Of a stretch of 64,000 nt of DNA, positions 42,729-51,409 are shown piece after piece; position 1 is the stretch's first letter; each line of letters opens with the position of its first letter. The position numbers and the translations under genes were made by a program. The DNA is taken from positions 186,001-250,000 of the forward strand of contig NZ_JBBYXI010000003.1 of NCBI RefSeq assembly GCF_039655745.1, given 5' to 3'. The stretch comes from Hohaiivirga grylli. GTDB taxonomy: Bacteria; Pseudomonadota; Alphaproteobacteria; Rhizobiales; Beijerinckiaceae. The notes beneath the pieces were generated by a model, which worked only from the letters and a program-made list of their open reading frames with translations, did not search any database and was not told the DNA's origin.

Positions 42729-43229
42729 TCAGGCCATGCCTTCAGTTGAAAACAGGACGCCATCCAGTGCTTCACGTGCGGTTTGACCAGCCCAGACAAC
42801 GAACTGGAAAGCTTGAAAATGGCGTTCGCAGGTCTCAATAGCGACATTCACCATTGTTTCACACTGTGACTGCGTTGGTTTTGCGCCGCCGGCAAGGACA
42901 AGAGCCTGCCGATGGATGACGGCATTCTCATTGTTCCAGAGATCAAAATGTCCAACCCAGAGCTGTTCATTGATGCGGGCGATCAGATTGAGCACTTCTG
43001 CACGGCGAAGTTGTGGAACTTTCAAATGGAATGCACAGGCGATATGCAGAGCTTCGACATCTTCAATCCATGTCAAGGCAATATCGTAATCTGCCCAGCG
43101 ACCGGACACCGATATCGACATTTCATCCGTTTCAGCGCGGCTGAACGTCCAATCCTGAAATGCTGCTAGTCTTTCAATAATATCTAGCGGGTGCTCAGAT
43201 CGTGCGTATTCTTGAAACATAAAATCCAT
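42729..43229 (-). CDS. YbjN domain protein
   Basis: A 166-residue soluble protein of the YbjN/DUF1790 family, whose members affect motility, stress tolerance and biofilm behaviour in enterobacteria by an unknown mechanism. Family-like features are the helical start EHPLDIIERLAAFQDWTF, the beta strands around ISVSGRWADYDIALTW, IACAFHLKVPQLRRAEVLNLIARINEQ and GHFDLWNNENAVIHRQAL. ATG 43229 has a CAGG site eight bases upstream; the frame could extend to a TTG at 43241. A 20-bp perfect palindrome lies 267 bases upstream. Confidence 0.85.
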   Translation of the reverse strand: MDFMFQEYARSEHPLDIIERLAAFQDWTFSRAETDEMSISVSGRWADYDIALTWIEDVEALHIACAFHLKVPQLRRAEVLNLIARINEQLWVGHFDLWNNENAVIHRQALVLAGGAKPTQSQCETMVNVAIETCERHFQAFQFVVWAGQTAREALDGVLFSTEGMA

Positions 43230-43589
43230 ACTTACCTGCAATACTCTTCACCTGCCCCCAGAGAAGAGTTCTAAAATGGTAAGATACTCATGAGGATTTT
43301 AGTGCTCTCATATACATGAATATCAACCTATCAAAGTCGAGATTTACATTGTAAATCATCATTCATAGTATTTACTCCATGAATGAACGCCCAGAACTTG
43401 ATAGATTCGTAGTTTTTTCTCAATTCAATCAGGCGGCCTATCCACAAAACAAAAATAGAAAATATCATTTTTCTAATATTTTATAGTGATTTCGGATTTA
43501 GACGATCGTCTAAATAGTTTATCAAAACAGCTTTTCTTTATCCTTAAGTATAATATCAAGATATAAATCTTATAAGATCTTGATAAGAT
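43230..43589. other. AT-rich intergenic region between ubiK and the YbjN-like gene
   Basis: About 360 bases, low in GC. It holds a perfect 20-bp palindrome (43496-43515) and a 9-bp inverted repeat next to the ubiK stop. A 35-codon frame from ATG 43379 to TAG 43486 on the plus strand lacks a ribosome site and is not called. Otherwise I see no gene or RNA. Confidence 0.6.
43496..43515. promoter_or_regulatory. 20-bp perfect palindrome, TetR-operator-like
   Basis: ATTTAGACGATCGTCTAAAT is identical on both strands. The core TAGACG-ATCG-CGTCTA-like layout (TAGACGATCGTCTA) is the shape of many TetR-family operators. No tetR-like gene is in the window. The nearest gene it could control is the YbjN-like gene on the minus strand. 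Confidence 0.55.
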
Positions 43590-43591
43590 TT
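43565..43591 (-). terminator. Inverted repeat at the ubiK stop
   Basis: AAATCTTAT (43565-43573) and ATAAGATTT (43583-43591) are perfect inverted arms with a 9-base spacer, overlapping the ubiK stop codon. The AT-only stem makes a weak terminator; it could also be incidental in AT-rich DNA. Confidence 0.35.
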
Positions 43592-43868
43592 ACTTTGTCG
43601 CTTTTGTCTTTGGTGCGGGTTTACTCTGCTTTGCTTCGAGTTTTTCAACGCGTTTTAAAAGAGCAGCGTTTTCCTGTTTCAAATTTGAGATCATTTCACG
43701 TAGGACGGAGACCTCTTCATTGGAAGCGAAATCCATATTACGCATCATTTTCTCAGCCTGATTTTTCACGATCGTTTCGGCTTCACGTTTCAGGCCTTGA
43801 GCAGCGCCAATGGCATCTGTTGTCAGCTTTGCAAATTCATCAAAAATGCGATTTTTATTCGGGTCCAT
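43590..43868 (-). CDS. ubiK: Ubiquinone biosynthesis accessory factor UbiK (BMFP family)
   Basis: A 92-residue protein of the BMFP/YqiC family; UbiK assists the soluble Ubi complex in aerobic ubiquinone synthesis, and homologues have membrane-fusogenic activity. Features are the N-terminal amphipathic helix (NRIFDEFAKLTTDAIGAAQG), a central acidic patch, the C-terminal coiled coil (VLREMISNLKQENAALLKRV) and a Lys/Pro-rich tail. It is transcribed alone, divergent from lgt. Confidence 0.9.
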   Translation of the reverse strand: MDPNKNRIFDEFAKLTTDAIGAAQGLKREAETIVKNQAEKMMRNMDFASNEEVSVLREMISNLKQENAALLKRVEKLEAKQSKPAPKTKATK

Positions 43869-44037
43869 GATGCCTGTCTCCCTAAAGGCTATTCCTGTCT
43901 ATTATGAGTATGTGAGATTTCCCGACGATAAGTGCAATGGTATAAATGTGATTTAGTGCAAGTTTTCCCAAACAATGCCTTTTTTAATACGAAACGTGTA
44001 TACCTCTGCACGTTGGATGATTCTTCTAGAGGACTAC

Positions 44038-44913
44038 ATGGAAACTTTCTGGACCGCGCCTGTCTTCGACCCTATTGCTCTGTCTCTAGGGCCTTTGGCG
44101 GTTCGTTGGTATGCTCTGGCGTATATCGTTGGCCTGCTCGGCGGTTGGTATTATGCACGAAAGCTCGCGTCTCATAGAGGTCTGTGGCAGCCGCAGAATC
44201 CGCCAACGTTGCCTCAGCTTGATGATCTGCTTGTTTATGTTGCGATCGGCGTTGTTTTAGGCGGACGTCTTGGGCAGGTTCTGATTTACGAACGGGATTA
44301 TTATTTCAGCCAGCCTGTCGAGATATTGAAGATATGGAAAGGCGGTATGGCATTCCATGGCGGTCTTCTTGGTTCTCTGGTAGCGGTCAGCCTGTTTTCT
44401 TACTTTCGAAAACTGAATGTTTTTGCCATCTTTGATTTATGTTGCACTGTTGTGCCCATCGGTCTTTTCTTTGGCCGGATAGCCAATTTCATTAATGGTG
44501 AACTTTGGGGGCGGGTTGCTGATGGCGTGCCAAATTACCCGAATTTCCCTTATGCAATGATCTTCCCGCGTGCCGAAGATGGCCTGCCGCGCTACCCAAG
44601 CCAGTTATATGAAGCTTTCGCAGAGGGGCTGGTTCTTTTTGTCATCATGGCCATTGTAGTGCGTTGCTTTGGATTTCGCCGTCCTGGTATCCTGAGCGGC
44701 TTGTTCCTTATTGGTTATGGTCTAGCTCGCAGTATCTGCGAAATTTTCCGTGAACCTGAGGGCAGTTTCATCATTGGTGGTGACTGGTCGGTTATGGGTG
44801 GTGGTATCACTCAGGGAATGTTCCTTTCTTTGCCCATGATAATATGCGGAGTTATTGTTCTTATTCTGGCTCTGAATGGGTGGATGAAAACCAAGGTTAG
44901 CACAACCGTATGA
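44038..44913 (+). CDS. lgt: Prolipoprotein diacylglyceryl transferase
   Basis: Inner-membrane enzyme that attaches diacylglycerol from phosphatidylglycerol to the lipobox Cys of prolipoproteins. The 291-residue protein has about seven helices, the essential region WKGGMAFHGGLLGSLVAV (His in the MAFHGG motif) and the Lgt signature GLFFGRIANFINGELWGRV. ATG 44038 follows AGAGGA and matches where family homology begins; an in-frame ATG at 43975 adds 21 unrelated residues. The stop overlaps the next start (ATGA). Confidence 0.95.
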   Translation: METFWTAPVFDPIALSLGPLAVRWYALAYIVGLLGGWYYARKLASHRGLWQPQNPPTLPQLDDLLVYVAIGVVLGGRLGQVLIYERDYYFSQPVEILKIWKGGMAFHGGLLGSLVAVSLFSYFRKLNVFAIFDLCCTVVPIGLFFGRIANFINGELWGRVADGVPNYPNFPYAMIFPRAEDGLPRYPSQLYEAFAEGLVLFVIMAIVVRCFGFRRPGILSGLFLIGYGLARSICEIFREPEGSFIIGGDWSVMGGGITQGMFLSLPMIICGVIVLILALNGWMKTKVSTTV

Positions 44914-46004
44914 AATCGTTTTCTGACCAGATACGTGATTTGATTATTCTGAATGGCCCAATAAGTGTTGAGCGCTATATGGGGCTATGCCTTGAACATT
45001 ATTATGCCAGTCGTGATCCCTTAGGAGCCGCAGGTGATTTCACAACAGCTCCTGAAATTAGTCAGATATTTGGTGAGTTAATAGGTTTATGGTTCGCTGA
45101 AATCTGGAGTTTAATGGGAGCTCCCCAAAGAGTTCTCTGGGTTGAACTAGGTCCGGGGCGGGGAACTTTGACTGCTGATGCCTTGCGTGCCAGCCAGCTT
45201 GTTCCTGCTTTTCATGAGGCGCTAGAGGTCCATCTTGTTGAAACCAGTCCTGTTCTTCGGGAAAAGCAGCAACAGACGCTTGGTACATCTCAGAAAAAGG
45301 TTGTCTGGCATGAAACATTGGAAAGCCTGCCAGATGATGCGCCAATACTGATCGTTGCAAATGAGTTTTTTGATGCGTTGCCTGTACAGCAATATGTGAC
45401 AGATGGCGGGCAATGGCGACAAAGATGTATTGGTCTTGCAGAAGATAATCACAGCTTCAGATTTGGCCTGTTTAAGTCTGAGCAGATTAATATGCCGCTG
45501 AAGCCGGAAGAAGGACAGTTACTGGAATATCCTGCTGCCAGCATTTCTTATATGACTGATCTTTCTCTCCGCTTGAAGAAACAGAGTGGAACAGCTCTGC
45601 TGATTGATTATGGATATGCCGCTCCCGCTTATGGTGATAGCCTGCAGGCGCTTTACAGGCACCAGTTCGTTGATGTTCTGGAGAGGGCAGGAGAGGCTGA
45701 TCTGACAACACATGTCTGTTTTCAGTATCTTGCCAGTGTTGCCCGTCACGCCGGATTATCTGTTCACGGGCTCGCACGTCAGGGCGAATTTTTACGTCAG
45801 CTGGGTATTGAGGTCAGAGCATCTATGCTCGCTAAAGCTGCGCCGGATGAGGCCGATAATATATATCGGGCTGTTGAGCGTTTGATTGAAACAGATTCTC
45901 AAAATATGGGAGAATTATTTAAGATTCTCGCTGTATCATCTTTGACAAATGAGGAACTGCCCGGGATTGCCATCAACCAAAATGGCATTCTGACTATTGT
46001 TTGA
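44910..46004 (+). CDS. MidA/NDUFAF7-family SAM-dependent methyltransferase
   Basis: A 364-residue class I methyltransferase of COG1565. In eukaryotes NDUFAF7/MidA dimethylates an arginine of complex I; the bacterial target is not established. The N-terminal GPISVERYMGLCLEHYYASRDP and DFTTAPEISQIFGELIGLW are family hallmarks, followed by the SAM motif VELGPGRGTLTADALRA and the IVANEFFDALPVQQYV segment. ATGA overlap with lgt and a 12-base gap to pgeF give a tight lgt-midA-pgeF operon, the usual alphaproteobacterial order. Confidence 0.92.
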   Translation: MKSFSDQIRDLIILNGPISVERYMGLCLEHYYASRDPLGAAGDFTTAPEISQIFGELIGLWFAEIWSLMGAPQRVLWVELGPGRGTLTADALRASQLVPAFHEALEVHLVETSPVLREKQQQTLGTSQKKVVWHETLESLPDDAPILIVANEFFDALPVQQYVTDGGQWRQRCIGLAEDNHSFRFGLFKSEQINMPLKPEEGQLLEYPAASISYMTDLSLRLKKQSGTALLIDYGYAAPAYGDSLQALYRHQFVDVLERAGEADLTTHVCFQYLASVARHAGLSVHGLARQGEFLRQLGIEVRASMLAKAAPDEADNIYRAVERLIETDSQNMGELFKILAVSSLTNEELPGIAINQNGILTIV

Positions 46005-46016
46005 AGTGAGCATTAG

Positions 46017-46799
46017 ATGCTGATTGAAGCCCCTGAACTTTCTGGTTTGAAATCTGTCCGTCATGCGTTTTTTACGCGTGAGGGTGGCGTTTCTTCTGGC
46101 ATTTATACGTCTTTGAATGGTGGACTTGGGTCTTCGGATACGCCAGATAATGTACAGGAAAACCGGCGCAGGATGGCGGAATGTCTTGGCGTTACAGAGC
46201 CTAATCTGGTGAGCCTCTACCAGATACACTCAGATAAAGTTGTTGTTGCTGAAACTCCATGGGGAGCTCCACGCCCGCAGGCAGATGCCATGGTAACAAA
46301 AGTGCCCGGTATTGCATTGGGGATTTCGACTGCTGATTGCGGCCCGGTTTTATTCGTCGATCCTCATCATGGCGTTATTGGTGCCGCCCATGCAGGCTGG
46401 AAGGGTGCAATCGGCGGTATTCTTGAGGCAACGATTGCTGAGATGGAAAAGCTTGGAGCCGAGCGCCGTACGATTACGGCAGTTCTTGGTCCCTGTATCA
46501 GTCAGAAAAATTATGAGGTTGGATCTGAATTCAGAGACCGCTTCATAGAAAAGACTGCGGAAAACTCCCGATATTTCAACAGAAGTAGCAAAGATGGCTA
46601 TTTCCTATTTGATCTTAAAGGGTATATTGCAGGTCGTATGGTGGTGGCCGAGATTGGTAATTTCCATGATCTTGGGTTATGTACTTACGCAGACGAACAG
46701 CGATTCTTCAGTTTTCGTCGTGCAACGCACCGTCAGGAGCCTGACTATGGCAGGCAAATATCGGCGATCTGCCTGACAGATGCTTCTGTATCTAAATAA
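46017..46799 (+). CDS. pgeF: Peptidoglycan editing factor PgeF (YfiH/laccase-domain family)
   Basis: A 260-residue protein of the Cu-oxidase_4 family. In E. coli PgeF removes mis-incorporated L-Ser from peptidoglycan precursors; other members act on purine nucleosides. Metal-site residues are visible in SLYQIHSDKVVV, GISTADCGPVLF and GAAHAGWKGAIGGI, and the family ending RFFSFRRATHRQEPDYGRQ is complete. It is the last gene of the lgt operon. A 357-base non-coding stretch follows. Confidence 0.93.
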   Translation: MLIEAPELSGLKSVRHAFFTREGGVSSGIYTSLNGGLGSSDTPDNVQENRRRMAECLGVTEPNLVSLYQIHSDKVVVAETPWGAPRPQADAMVTKVPGIALGISTADCGPVLFVDPHHGVIGAAHAGWKGAIGGILEATIAEMEKLGAERRTITAVLGPCISQKNYEVGSEFRDRFIEKTAENSRYFNRSSKDGYFLFDLKGYIAGRMVVAEIGNFHDLGLCTYADEQRFFSFRRATHRQEPDYGRQISAICLTDASVSK

Positions 46800-47156
46800 A
46801 AACATAAGCATTTATGGCATAATTTCCTAAATTGTATTTTCTTCGGAACTCTTTCTAAATTCATGCGTTGAAAACGGGGAACTAATTCCTCTTTACTGCG
46901 AGTAAATTGCAGTAATTTCCTTTTAGAAAAAAGATATTATCTGCCTTTTACTAAGAGGAAATGTTAACGGATTGTTTCTGGGAAGAGTATTGAGCATAGA
47001 TACTACATGCTTTTGCCATTTTTCAGACACATTCTCGTTTTGAAGCGTGCTTAGAAGGTAACAGCCAGTTGTCTTTTAACGCGCTATATTACGGATAACC
47101 TGAGGCCTGACAGAATAGTCGAGGCCGATATGGCTGATTATAAACGGGAGTTAATT
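46800..47156. other. Leader region of the Omp31-like gene
   Basis: This 357-base region must hold the promoter of the outer membrane protein gene. I see TTACTGC (46893-46899) and GCAGTAA (46909-46915) as an inverted repeat with a 9-base spacer, but no confident -35/-10 pair. A GGGAG ribosome site lies just before ATG 47157. No RNA gene is evident, though a long leader for an abundant porin mRNA is plausible. Confidence 0.5.
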
Positions 47157-47918
47157 ATGAAGAAGATCTTGCTTGCAGGTGCTGCTCTGGCCGTTCTGGC
47201 TGTTGGTACTGCTTCTGCTGCTGACTTGCCTAGCCGTCGTACGGCTCCTCCAGCTTACATTCCACCAGTCTTCACATGGACAGGTTTCTATGTCGGTCTT
47301 AACGCTGGTTATGCCTTCAATGGTGACAACAAGCTGAAGAACCTGAACTTCAATGGCTACTATCCTGATAGCTTCGGCGCTACAGATAAAAGCGATGACG
47401 GTTCGTTCACAGGCGGTGGTCAGATCGGTTACAACTACCAGATGGGTAGCTTCGTTATCGGTCTTGAAGCTGACTTCAACTACATTGATCTGAAGCGCGA
47501 ATCCACTTCCTATAACTACACAGCAGCTGGTCTGGCTTATGACGAGCTTCGTGGTCAGAACAAGGTTGAATGGTTCGGTACAGTTCGCCCACGCGTTGGT
47601 TTCACACCAGTTGATCGTCTGCTCGTCTTCGTAACAGGTGGTCTTGCTTACGGTTCCGTAAAGACAAGTGCTGCTTATAGCGATTTCGCAACAGGCTATA
47701 CTCTTTCTGGTTCCAAGTCTGACACACGCGTTGGCTGGACAGTTGGTGCAGGTCTCGAATATGCAATCACCGACAACTTCACGGTTAAAGGTGAATATGC
47801 TTACGTCGATCTTGGCGACAAGAGACGCATCTGGACTGATATCAATGCTAACCAGCTCTCAACAAAGGAAAGCACTGATTTCCACGTTGTCCGCGCTGGT
47901 GTAAACTACAAGTTCTAA
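47157..47918 (+). CDS. Omp31/Omp25-family outer membrane protein
   Basis: A 253-residue eight-stranded beta-barrel protein. The signal peptide (residues 1-22, ending ASAAD) is followed by PPVFTWTGFYVGLNAGYAF, the signature of Brucella/Bartonella Omp25/Omp31 and hemin-binding proteins, alternating beta strands (GGQIGYNYQMGSFVIGLEAD, VGWTVGAGLEYAITDNFTVK) and the C-terminal beta-signal RAGVNYKF ending in Phe. Codon use appears optimised for high expression. ATG 47157 is preferred over 47130 because GGGAG precedes it. A strong terminator follows. Confidence 0.93.
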   Translation: MKKILLAGAALAVLAVGTASAADLPSRRTAPPAYIPPVFTWTGFYVGLNAGYAFNGDNKLKNLNFNGYYPDSFGATDKSDDGSFTGGGQIGYNYQMGSFVIGLEADFNYIDLKRESTSYNYTAAGLAYDELRGQNKVEWFGTVRPRVGFTPVDRLLVFVTGGLAYGSVKTSAAYSDFATGYTLSGSKSDTRVGWTVGAGLEYAITDNFTVKGEYAYVDLGDKRRIWTDINANQLSTKESTDFHVVRAGVNYKF

Positions 47919-47937
47919 TTCTTTAGAGCTTAGAGTG

Positions 47938-47979
47938 ATAACCCCGGTAGGGAAACCTGCCGGGGTTATTTATATTTTG
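47938..47979. terminator. Terminator after the Omp31-like gene
   Basis: ATAACCCCGG (47938-47947) pairs with CCGGGGTTAT (47960-47969), followed by TTATATTTT. It also overlaps the end of the convergent GST gene and may act in both directions. Confidence 0.85.
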
Positions 47980-48581
47980 AGACTGGCGGCTGTTTTTGAA
48001 AAAGCCGGTACACGTTCGCTAAAGCTATTTAACCAGCTCTCAAGTCTGGGGCATGATTTACGCCAATCACCATTGAAGCGTAAGTCCAGATATCCAAGAG
48101 CACAGGCCTGAGCAATATGGCCGATATGAACCTTCTCTGTCGGGATGGCCAGATGAGCCTCTGCGTAGTTCAAGGCATTTGCCACTTTGACTTTCTGGCG
48201 CTCGATCCAACCCTCATCGTAGTTTTCACTTGCGCGCATACGCTTTTCGTAAACCTGAAGCAGTGCGGCATCCATAAGCCCATCTGCAAGGGCCTGCTGG
48301 CGCAAGGCAATGAAGCGGGCTTGTCCTTCAGGGAAGATGATGTTCCCGCCCGCCCGAAAATCCAGATATTCTACGATGACCCGAGAGTCATAAAGAGTTG
48401 TCTGGTCTTGCAGAATAAGTGTTGGGATTTTGGCAAGCGGGTTTTGCGCGACAAGTTCAGATGTCAGTGAGCTGGTATCCGCATCCTTGACCTCAATCTG
48501 TTGTTCCAGACCAAGTATTGCAGCTGATACACGTACTTTACGCACAAAGGGAGAGGTAGGTGAGCCGAGAAGTGTGAGCAT
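47970..48581 (-). CDS. Glutathione S-transferase family protein (2)
   Basis: A 203-residue GST. The N-terminal thioredoxin-like domain has LTLLGSPTSPFVRKVRVSAAI with Ser near residue 10, NPLAKIPTLILQD (cis-Pro) and LYDSRVIVEYLD (glutathione-binding Asp-Ser). The C-terminal helical domain includes VHIGHIAQACALGYLDLRF. It is related to, but clearly different from, the GST at 26608. It lies 78 bases downstream of the histidine kinase gene on the same strand and may be read through from it. Confidence 0.85.
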   Translation of the reverse strand: MLTLLGSPTSPFVRKVRVSAAILGLEQQIEVKDADTSSLTSELVAQNPLAKIPTLILQDQTTLYDSRVIVEYLDFRAGGNIIFPEGQARFIALRQQALADGLMDAALLQVYEKRMRASENYDEGWIERQKVKVANALNYAEAHLAIPTEKVHIGHIAQACALGYLDLRFNGDWRKSCPRLESWLNSFSERVPAFSKTAASLKI

Positions 48582-48659
48582 GAATGATGACCAATGATTA
48601 GAGTAACATTTTTTATAATGAAGGGCTGTTGAGACTTGTTAAATTACGCTTTAGTGGCA

Positions 48660-50030
48660 TCAGGCTGGTAATCTGACAGTTGCACGTAATCCGCCGATCG
48701 GACTATCGCCGAGGATAATATCGCCACCATGAGAGCGTGCGATATCACGGGCGATTGCAAGACCAAGCCCAGAGCCGCCTTCATCCTGATTGCGCGCTTC
48801 GTCAAGCCTGACAAACGGTTTGAAAACTTCTTCCCGCATATCTGCCGGCAGGCCTGGGCCATCGTCATCAATATGGACAATCAGCCAGCGTGTTTCATGA
48901 TTAGCTGAGATCATAACCTTCTGGCCATGACGTCCCGCATTGGAAACAAGATTGTGCAGCATACGGCGGAAAGCATCTTTGCGAACTGTGATCGTTGGGT
49001 CACCAATAATTTCTAGTGTTGTGGTGTGTCCGTGACGCTCTGAATCTGCTCTGATTTCTTCTAGAAGACCTTTTAAGTCAGCCGTAGATGCCTGCTCACC
49101 GGAATCGCCCCGTGCAAATGCCAGATATCCTTCCAGCATACGGTTCATTTCTTCGACATCACGCTGGAGATCTTCAACCTCTAGGCCTGGGGGGAACAGT
49201 TCGAGGGAGAGACGGAAACGTGTCAGGATGGTTCGCAAATCATGACTGACGCCATTAAGCATGGCGGTTCTCTGCTCAATATTGCGCTCAATACGTCGAC
49301 GCATTTCAAGAAATGCATGCCCGGCCTGACGCACTTCCCGCGCTCCGCGGGGTCGGAAGTCAATATCCTGCCCCTTACCAAAACTTTCAGCTGCTTCAGC
49401 GAGACGTAATATTGGCCTGATCTGGTTACGAAGGAAGATAATAGCGACGCCGATCAGGACAAGCGATGAACCAGCCATCCAGACAAGAAAGATATGTGAA
49501 TTTGATGCATAGGCCTGGGATCGTCTGGCCAGCACACGCATAGAGGTTTTGTCGTCGAGCTGAACTCTAATTTCGATCAGGTTGGAGCGGCCGACTGTAT
49601 CAATCCAGAAGGGATAAAGTATCTGCTTACTCAGCTCATCAGATAAAGCCTCATCCAGTATAGAGAAGAAAGGTCTGGGGCTGGCTGGCGGTAACTGGGT
49701 CTCCTGCAGAATATCGACATCAAGTTGCAGGCGCTGGGAGGCAATCCGGCTTAAAGTATCTAGATCTGCATCTTGCGGGTAGCTTTGGTAAATATCGATC
49801 AACGCGGCAATATCGGCCGTCACTGCCGCAGACAGGCGCTGTGTGACTGTCTGCCAATGCCTCTCCATGAAAACATAGGCAATAACCGATTGCAGCAGCA
49901 CCATTGGTGCAATGATGATGATGAGCGAGCGAGCATACAGCCCCTTCGGCATTTTATTGCCGATCCAGCGCATAACCTTCCGGATAAGGTTCCGGGGCTT
50001 CTTCGATGGAGGGGTAGGGGCAGGAGTCAT
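48660..50030 (-). CDS. Sensor histidine kinase (EnvZ/OmpB-like)
   Basis: A 456-residue inner-membrane sensor. Two helices (about 32-54 and 180-202) flank a periplasmic loop of roughly 125 residues, followed by HAMP, the phospho-acceptor motif NGVSHDLRTILTRFRLSLE, and the ATPase boxes NLVSNAGRHGQ (N), DDGPGLP (G1) and GSGLGLAIARDIA (G2). The Pro/Lys-rich N-terminal tail is cytoplasmic. Nine bases after the response regulator stop, it completes a MarR - regulator - kinase operon. The signal sensed is unknown. Confidence 0.92.
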   Translation of the reverse strand: MTPAPTPPSKKPRNLIRKVMRWIGNKMPKGLYARSLIIIIAPMVLLQSVIAYVFMERHWQTVTQRLSAAVTADIAALIDIYQSYPQDADLDTLSRIASQRLQLDVDILQETQLPPASPRPFFSILDEALSDELSKQILYPFWIDTVGRSNLIEIRVQLDDKTSMRVLARRSQAYASNSHIFLVWMAGSSLVLIGVAIIFLRNQIRPILRLAEAAESFGKGQDIDFRPRGAREVRQAGHAFLEMRRRIERNIEQRTAMLNGVSHDLRTILTRFRLSLELFPPGLEVEDLQRDVEEMNRMLEGYLAFARGDSGEQASTADLKGLLEEIRADSERHGHTTTLEIIGDPTITVRKDAFRRMLHNLVSNAGRHGQKVMISANHETRWLIVHIDDDGPGLPADMREEVFKPFVRLDEARNQDEGGSGLGLAIARDIARSHGGDIILGDSPIGGLRATVRLPA

Positions 50031-50039
50031 TGAGGCGTT

Positions 50040-50750
50040 TTACCTGTCAATCACAAGCCGGTAGCCAATGCCACGGACTGTTTGCAAAAAGGCAGGGTTT
50101 GCCGGATCCTGTTCAATTTTACGACGCAGGCGATTAATCTGAACATCAACTGTCCGTTCATTTGCCCCTTCGCTACCACTTAGTTCTTCACGAGAGACCT
50201 GGCCGCTGGTTTGAGACCCAAGAACCGTTAGAATTTCGCGTTCTCTTTCCGTGATGCGGATAAGTTCATCATCTTTGCGAAGCTCACCACGAGCAAAGTT
50301 AAAACTGAAAGGCCCGAATTTGATTGTTTCTGGCCGCTCTTCCTCAACCACAACAGGTGTCCGCTTCAGGATATTGCCGAGGCGCAAAAGCAATTCACGC
50401 GGGACGAAAGGCTTTGGAAGATAATCATCAGCACCGATTTCAAGACCTGTAACGCGGTCATCAGCATCCGCTTTTGCGGTGAGCATCAGGATAGGAATAT
50501 CGGAATTTTCTCGCAAGCTGCGAGCAAGATCGAACCCGTTTTCACCGGGCATCATGACATCGAGAACCAGAGCATCAAAAATGATATTCTCAATTTTTGC
50601 GCGTGCTTCTGCAGCCTGCGTTGCGGTGGTAACGCGATAGCCGTTCTCCTGAAGAAAGCGCGCCAGCAGTTCCCGCAGACGTCTGTCGTCATCGACAACA
50701 AGGATGTGGGGAGCGTGATCAGCAGTTTCGACTTGTGGTCTTTGCATCAT
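50040..50750 (-). CDS. OmpR-family response regulator (PetR-like)
   Basis: A 236-residue regulator with receiver domain (ILVVDDDRRLRELL, phosphorylated Asp in ALVLDVMMPGENG, the conserved Thr-Ala in MLTAKAD and Lys in LPKPF) and a C-terminal winged helix (LRKDDELIRITEREREILTV, DVQINRLRRKIEQDP). Being paired with an upstream MarR gene overlapping by four bases recalls petP-petR of Rhodobacter capsulatus, reported as needed for cytochrome bc1 gene expression. Equivalence here is inference. Confidence 0.92.
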   Translation of the reverse strand: MMQRPQVETADHAPHILVVDDDRRLRELLARFLQENGYRVTTATQAAEARAKIENIIFDALVLDVMMPGENGFDLARSLRENSDIPILMLTAKADADDRVTGLEIGADDYLPKPFVPRELLLRLGNILKRTPVVVEEERPETIKFGPFSFNFARGELRKDDELIRITEREREILTVLGSQTSGQVSREELSGSEGANERTVDVQINRLRRKIEQDPANPAFLQTVRGIGYRLVIDR

Positions 50751-51322
50751 GACTTGGCCTCTGGAGGACCATAAACCAGTTTGGTGACATGATCCTGATC
50801 ATATGGGTCTATCATAGCAAGCAAAAACTTGCAGACAATATCACTTGTTCCGTCGGGGAGGGTGCTGAATGCCCGCTTGATCCTCTCGCCCTGAAGATCA
50901 GACAGTTTCTGTGAAAGGGCTATACCTGTTGCTGTTGCATAAAGCAGGCGTTGGCGACGGTCTGATGTACCTGTCTTGCTCTCAATAAAACCTTTCTGGA
51001 TCAGCTCTTTCAGAACACGATTCAGACTCTGCTTGGTAATGCGCAGTATATCGAGCAGTTCGGCGATGGTCAGTCCGGGATGTAGATGGACGAAATGCAG
51101 AACCCGGTGATGTGCCCGCCCGAAACCAAAATCTGACAGATTACGGTCTGGGTCACTGACGAAATCACGATATGCGAAGAATAGAAGTTCTATGAGTTCA
51201 CTTCTATGCAATGGATCATAAACCTTTTCCATCCGGCTTTTCTGCTCAGGATGGTCAAGAGATGTTTCAATCGGCATTCCCTGTTTAAGAGAGGAAGTCG
51301 CCACTATCTGATCCTTTAGCAT
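50747..51322 (-). CDS. MarR-family regulator (PetP-like)
   Basis: A 191-residue winged-helix regulator. The DNA-binding part is about residues 75-135 (HPGLTIAELLDILRITKQSLNRVL, then the wing KTGTSDRRQRLLYAT). The dimerisation helices are at both ends. The N-terminus is uncertain: ATG 51322 lacks a clear ribosome site, ATG 51277 has AGGGA almost touching it. The stop overlaps the response regulator start (ATGA), so the two are translationally coupled. Confidence 0.88.
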   Translation of the reverse strand: MLKDQIVATSSLKQGMPIETSLDHPEQKSRMEKVYDPLHRSELIELLFFAYRDFVSDPDRNLSDFGFGRAHHRVLHFVHLHPGLTIAELLDILRITKQSLNRVLKELIQKGFIESKTGTSDRRQRLLYATATGIALSQKLSDLQGERIKRAFSTLPDGTSDIVCKFLLAMIDPYDQDHVTKLVYGPPEAKS

Positions 51323-51409
51323 TTAATATCAGAGATATAGCTATCCCAGACACGGATGTAGGCGTCAATTGTCTGTCGATCAGAAACTGTTAGCAGATGC
51401 TGACAGTGA

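Noticed and set aside
43379..43486. 35-codon frame on the plus strand between ubiK and the YbjN-like gene
   Set aside because: No ribosome binding site, AT-driven composition at its end, and no recognisable protein feature.
43975..44037. N-terminal extension of Lgt from ATG 43975
   Set aside because: The added residues have no match to the family, and AGAGGA is placed for ATG 44038.
47062..47090. TTGTCT / TATATT as the promoter of the Omp31-like gene
   Set aside because: Only ten bases separate the two boxes, far below the usual 16-18.
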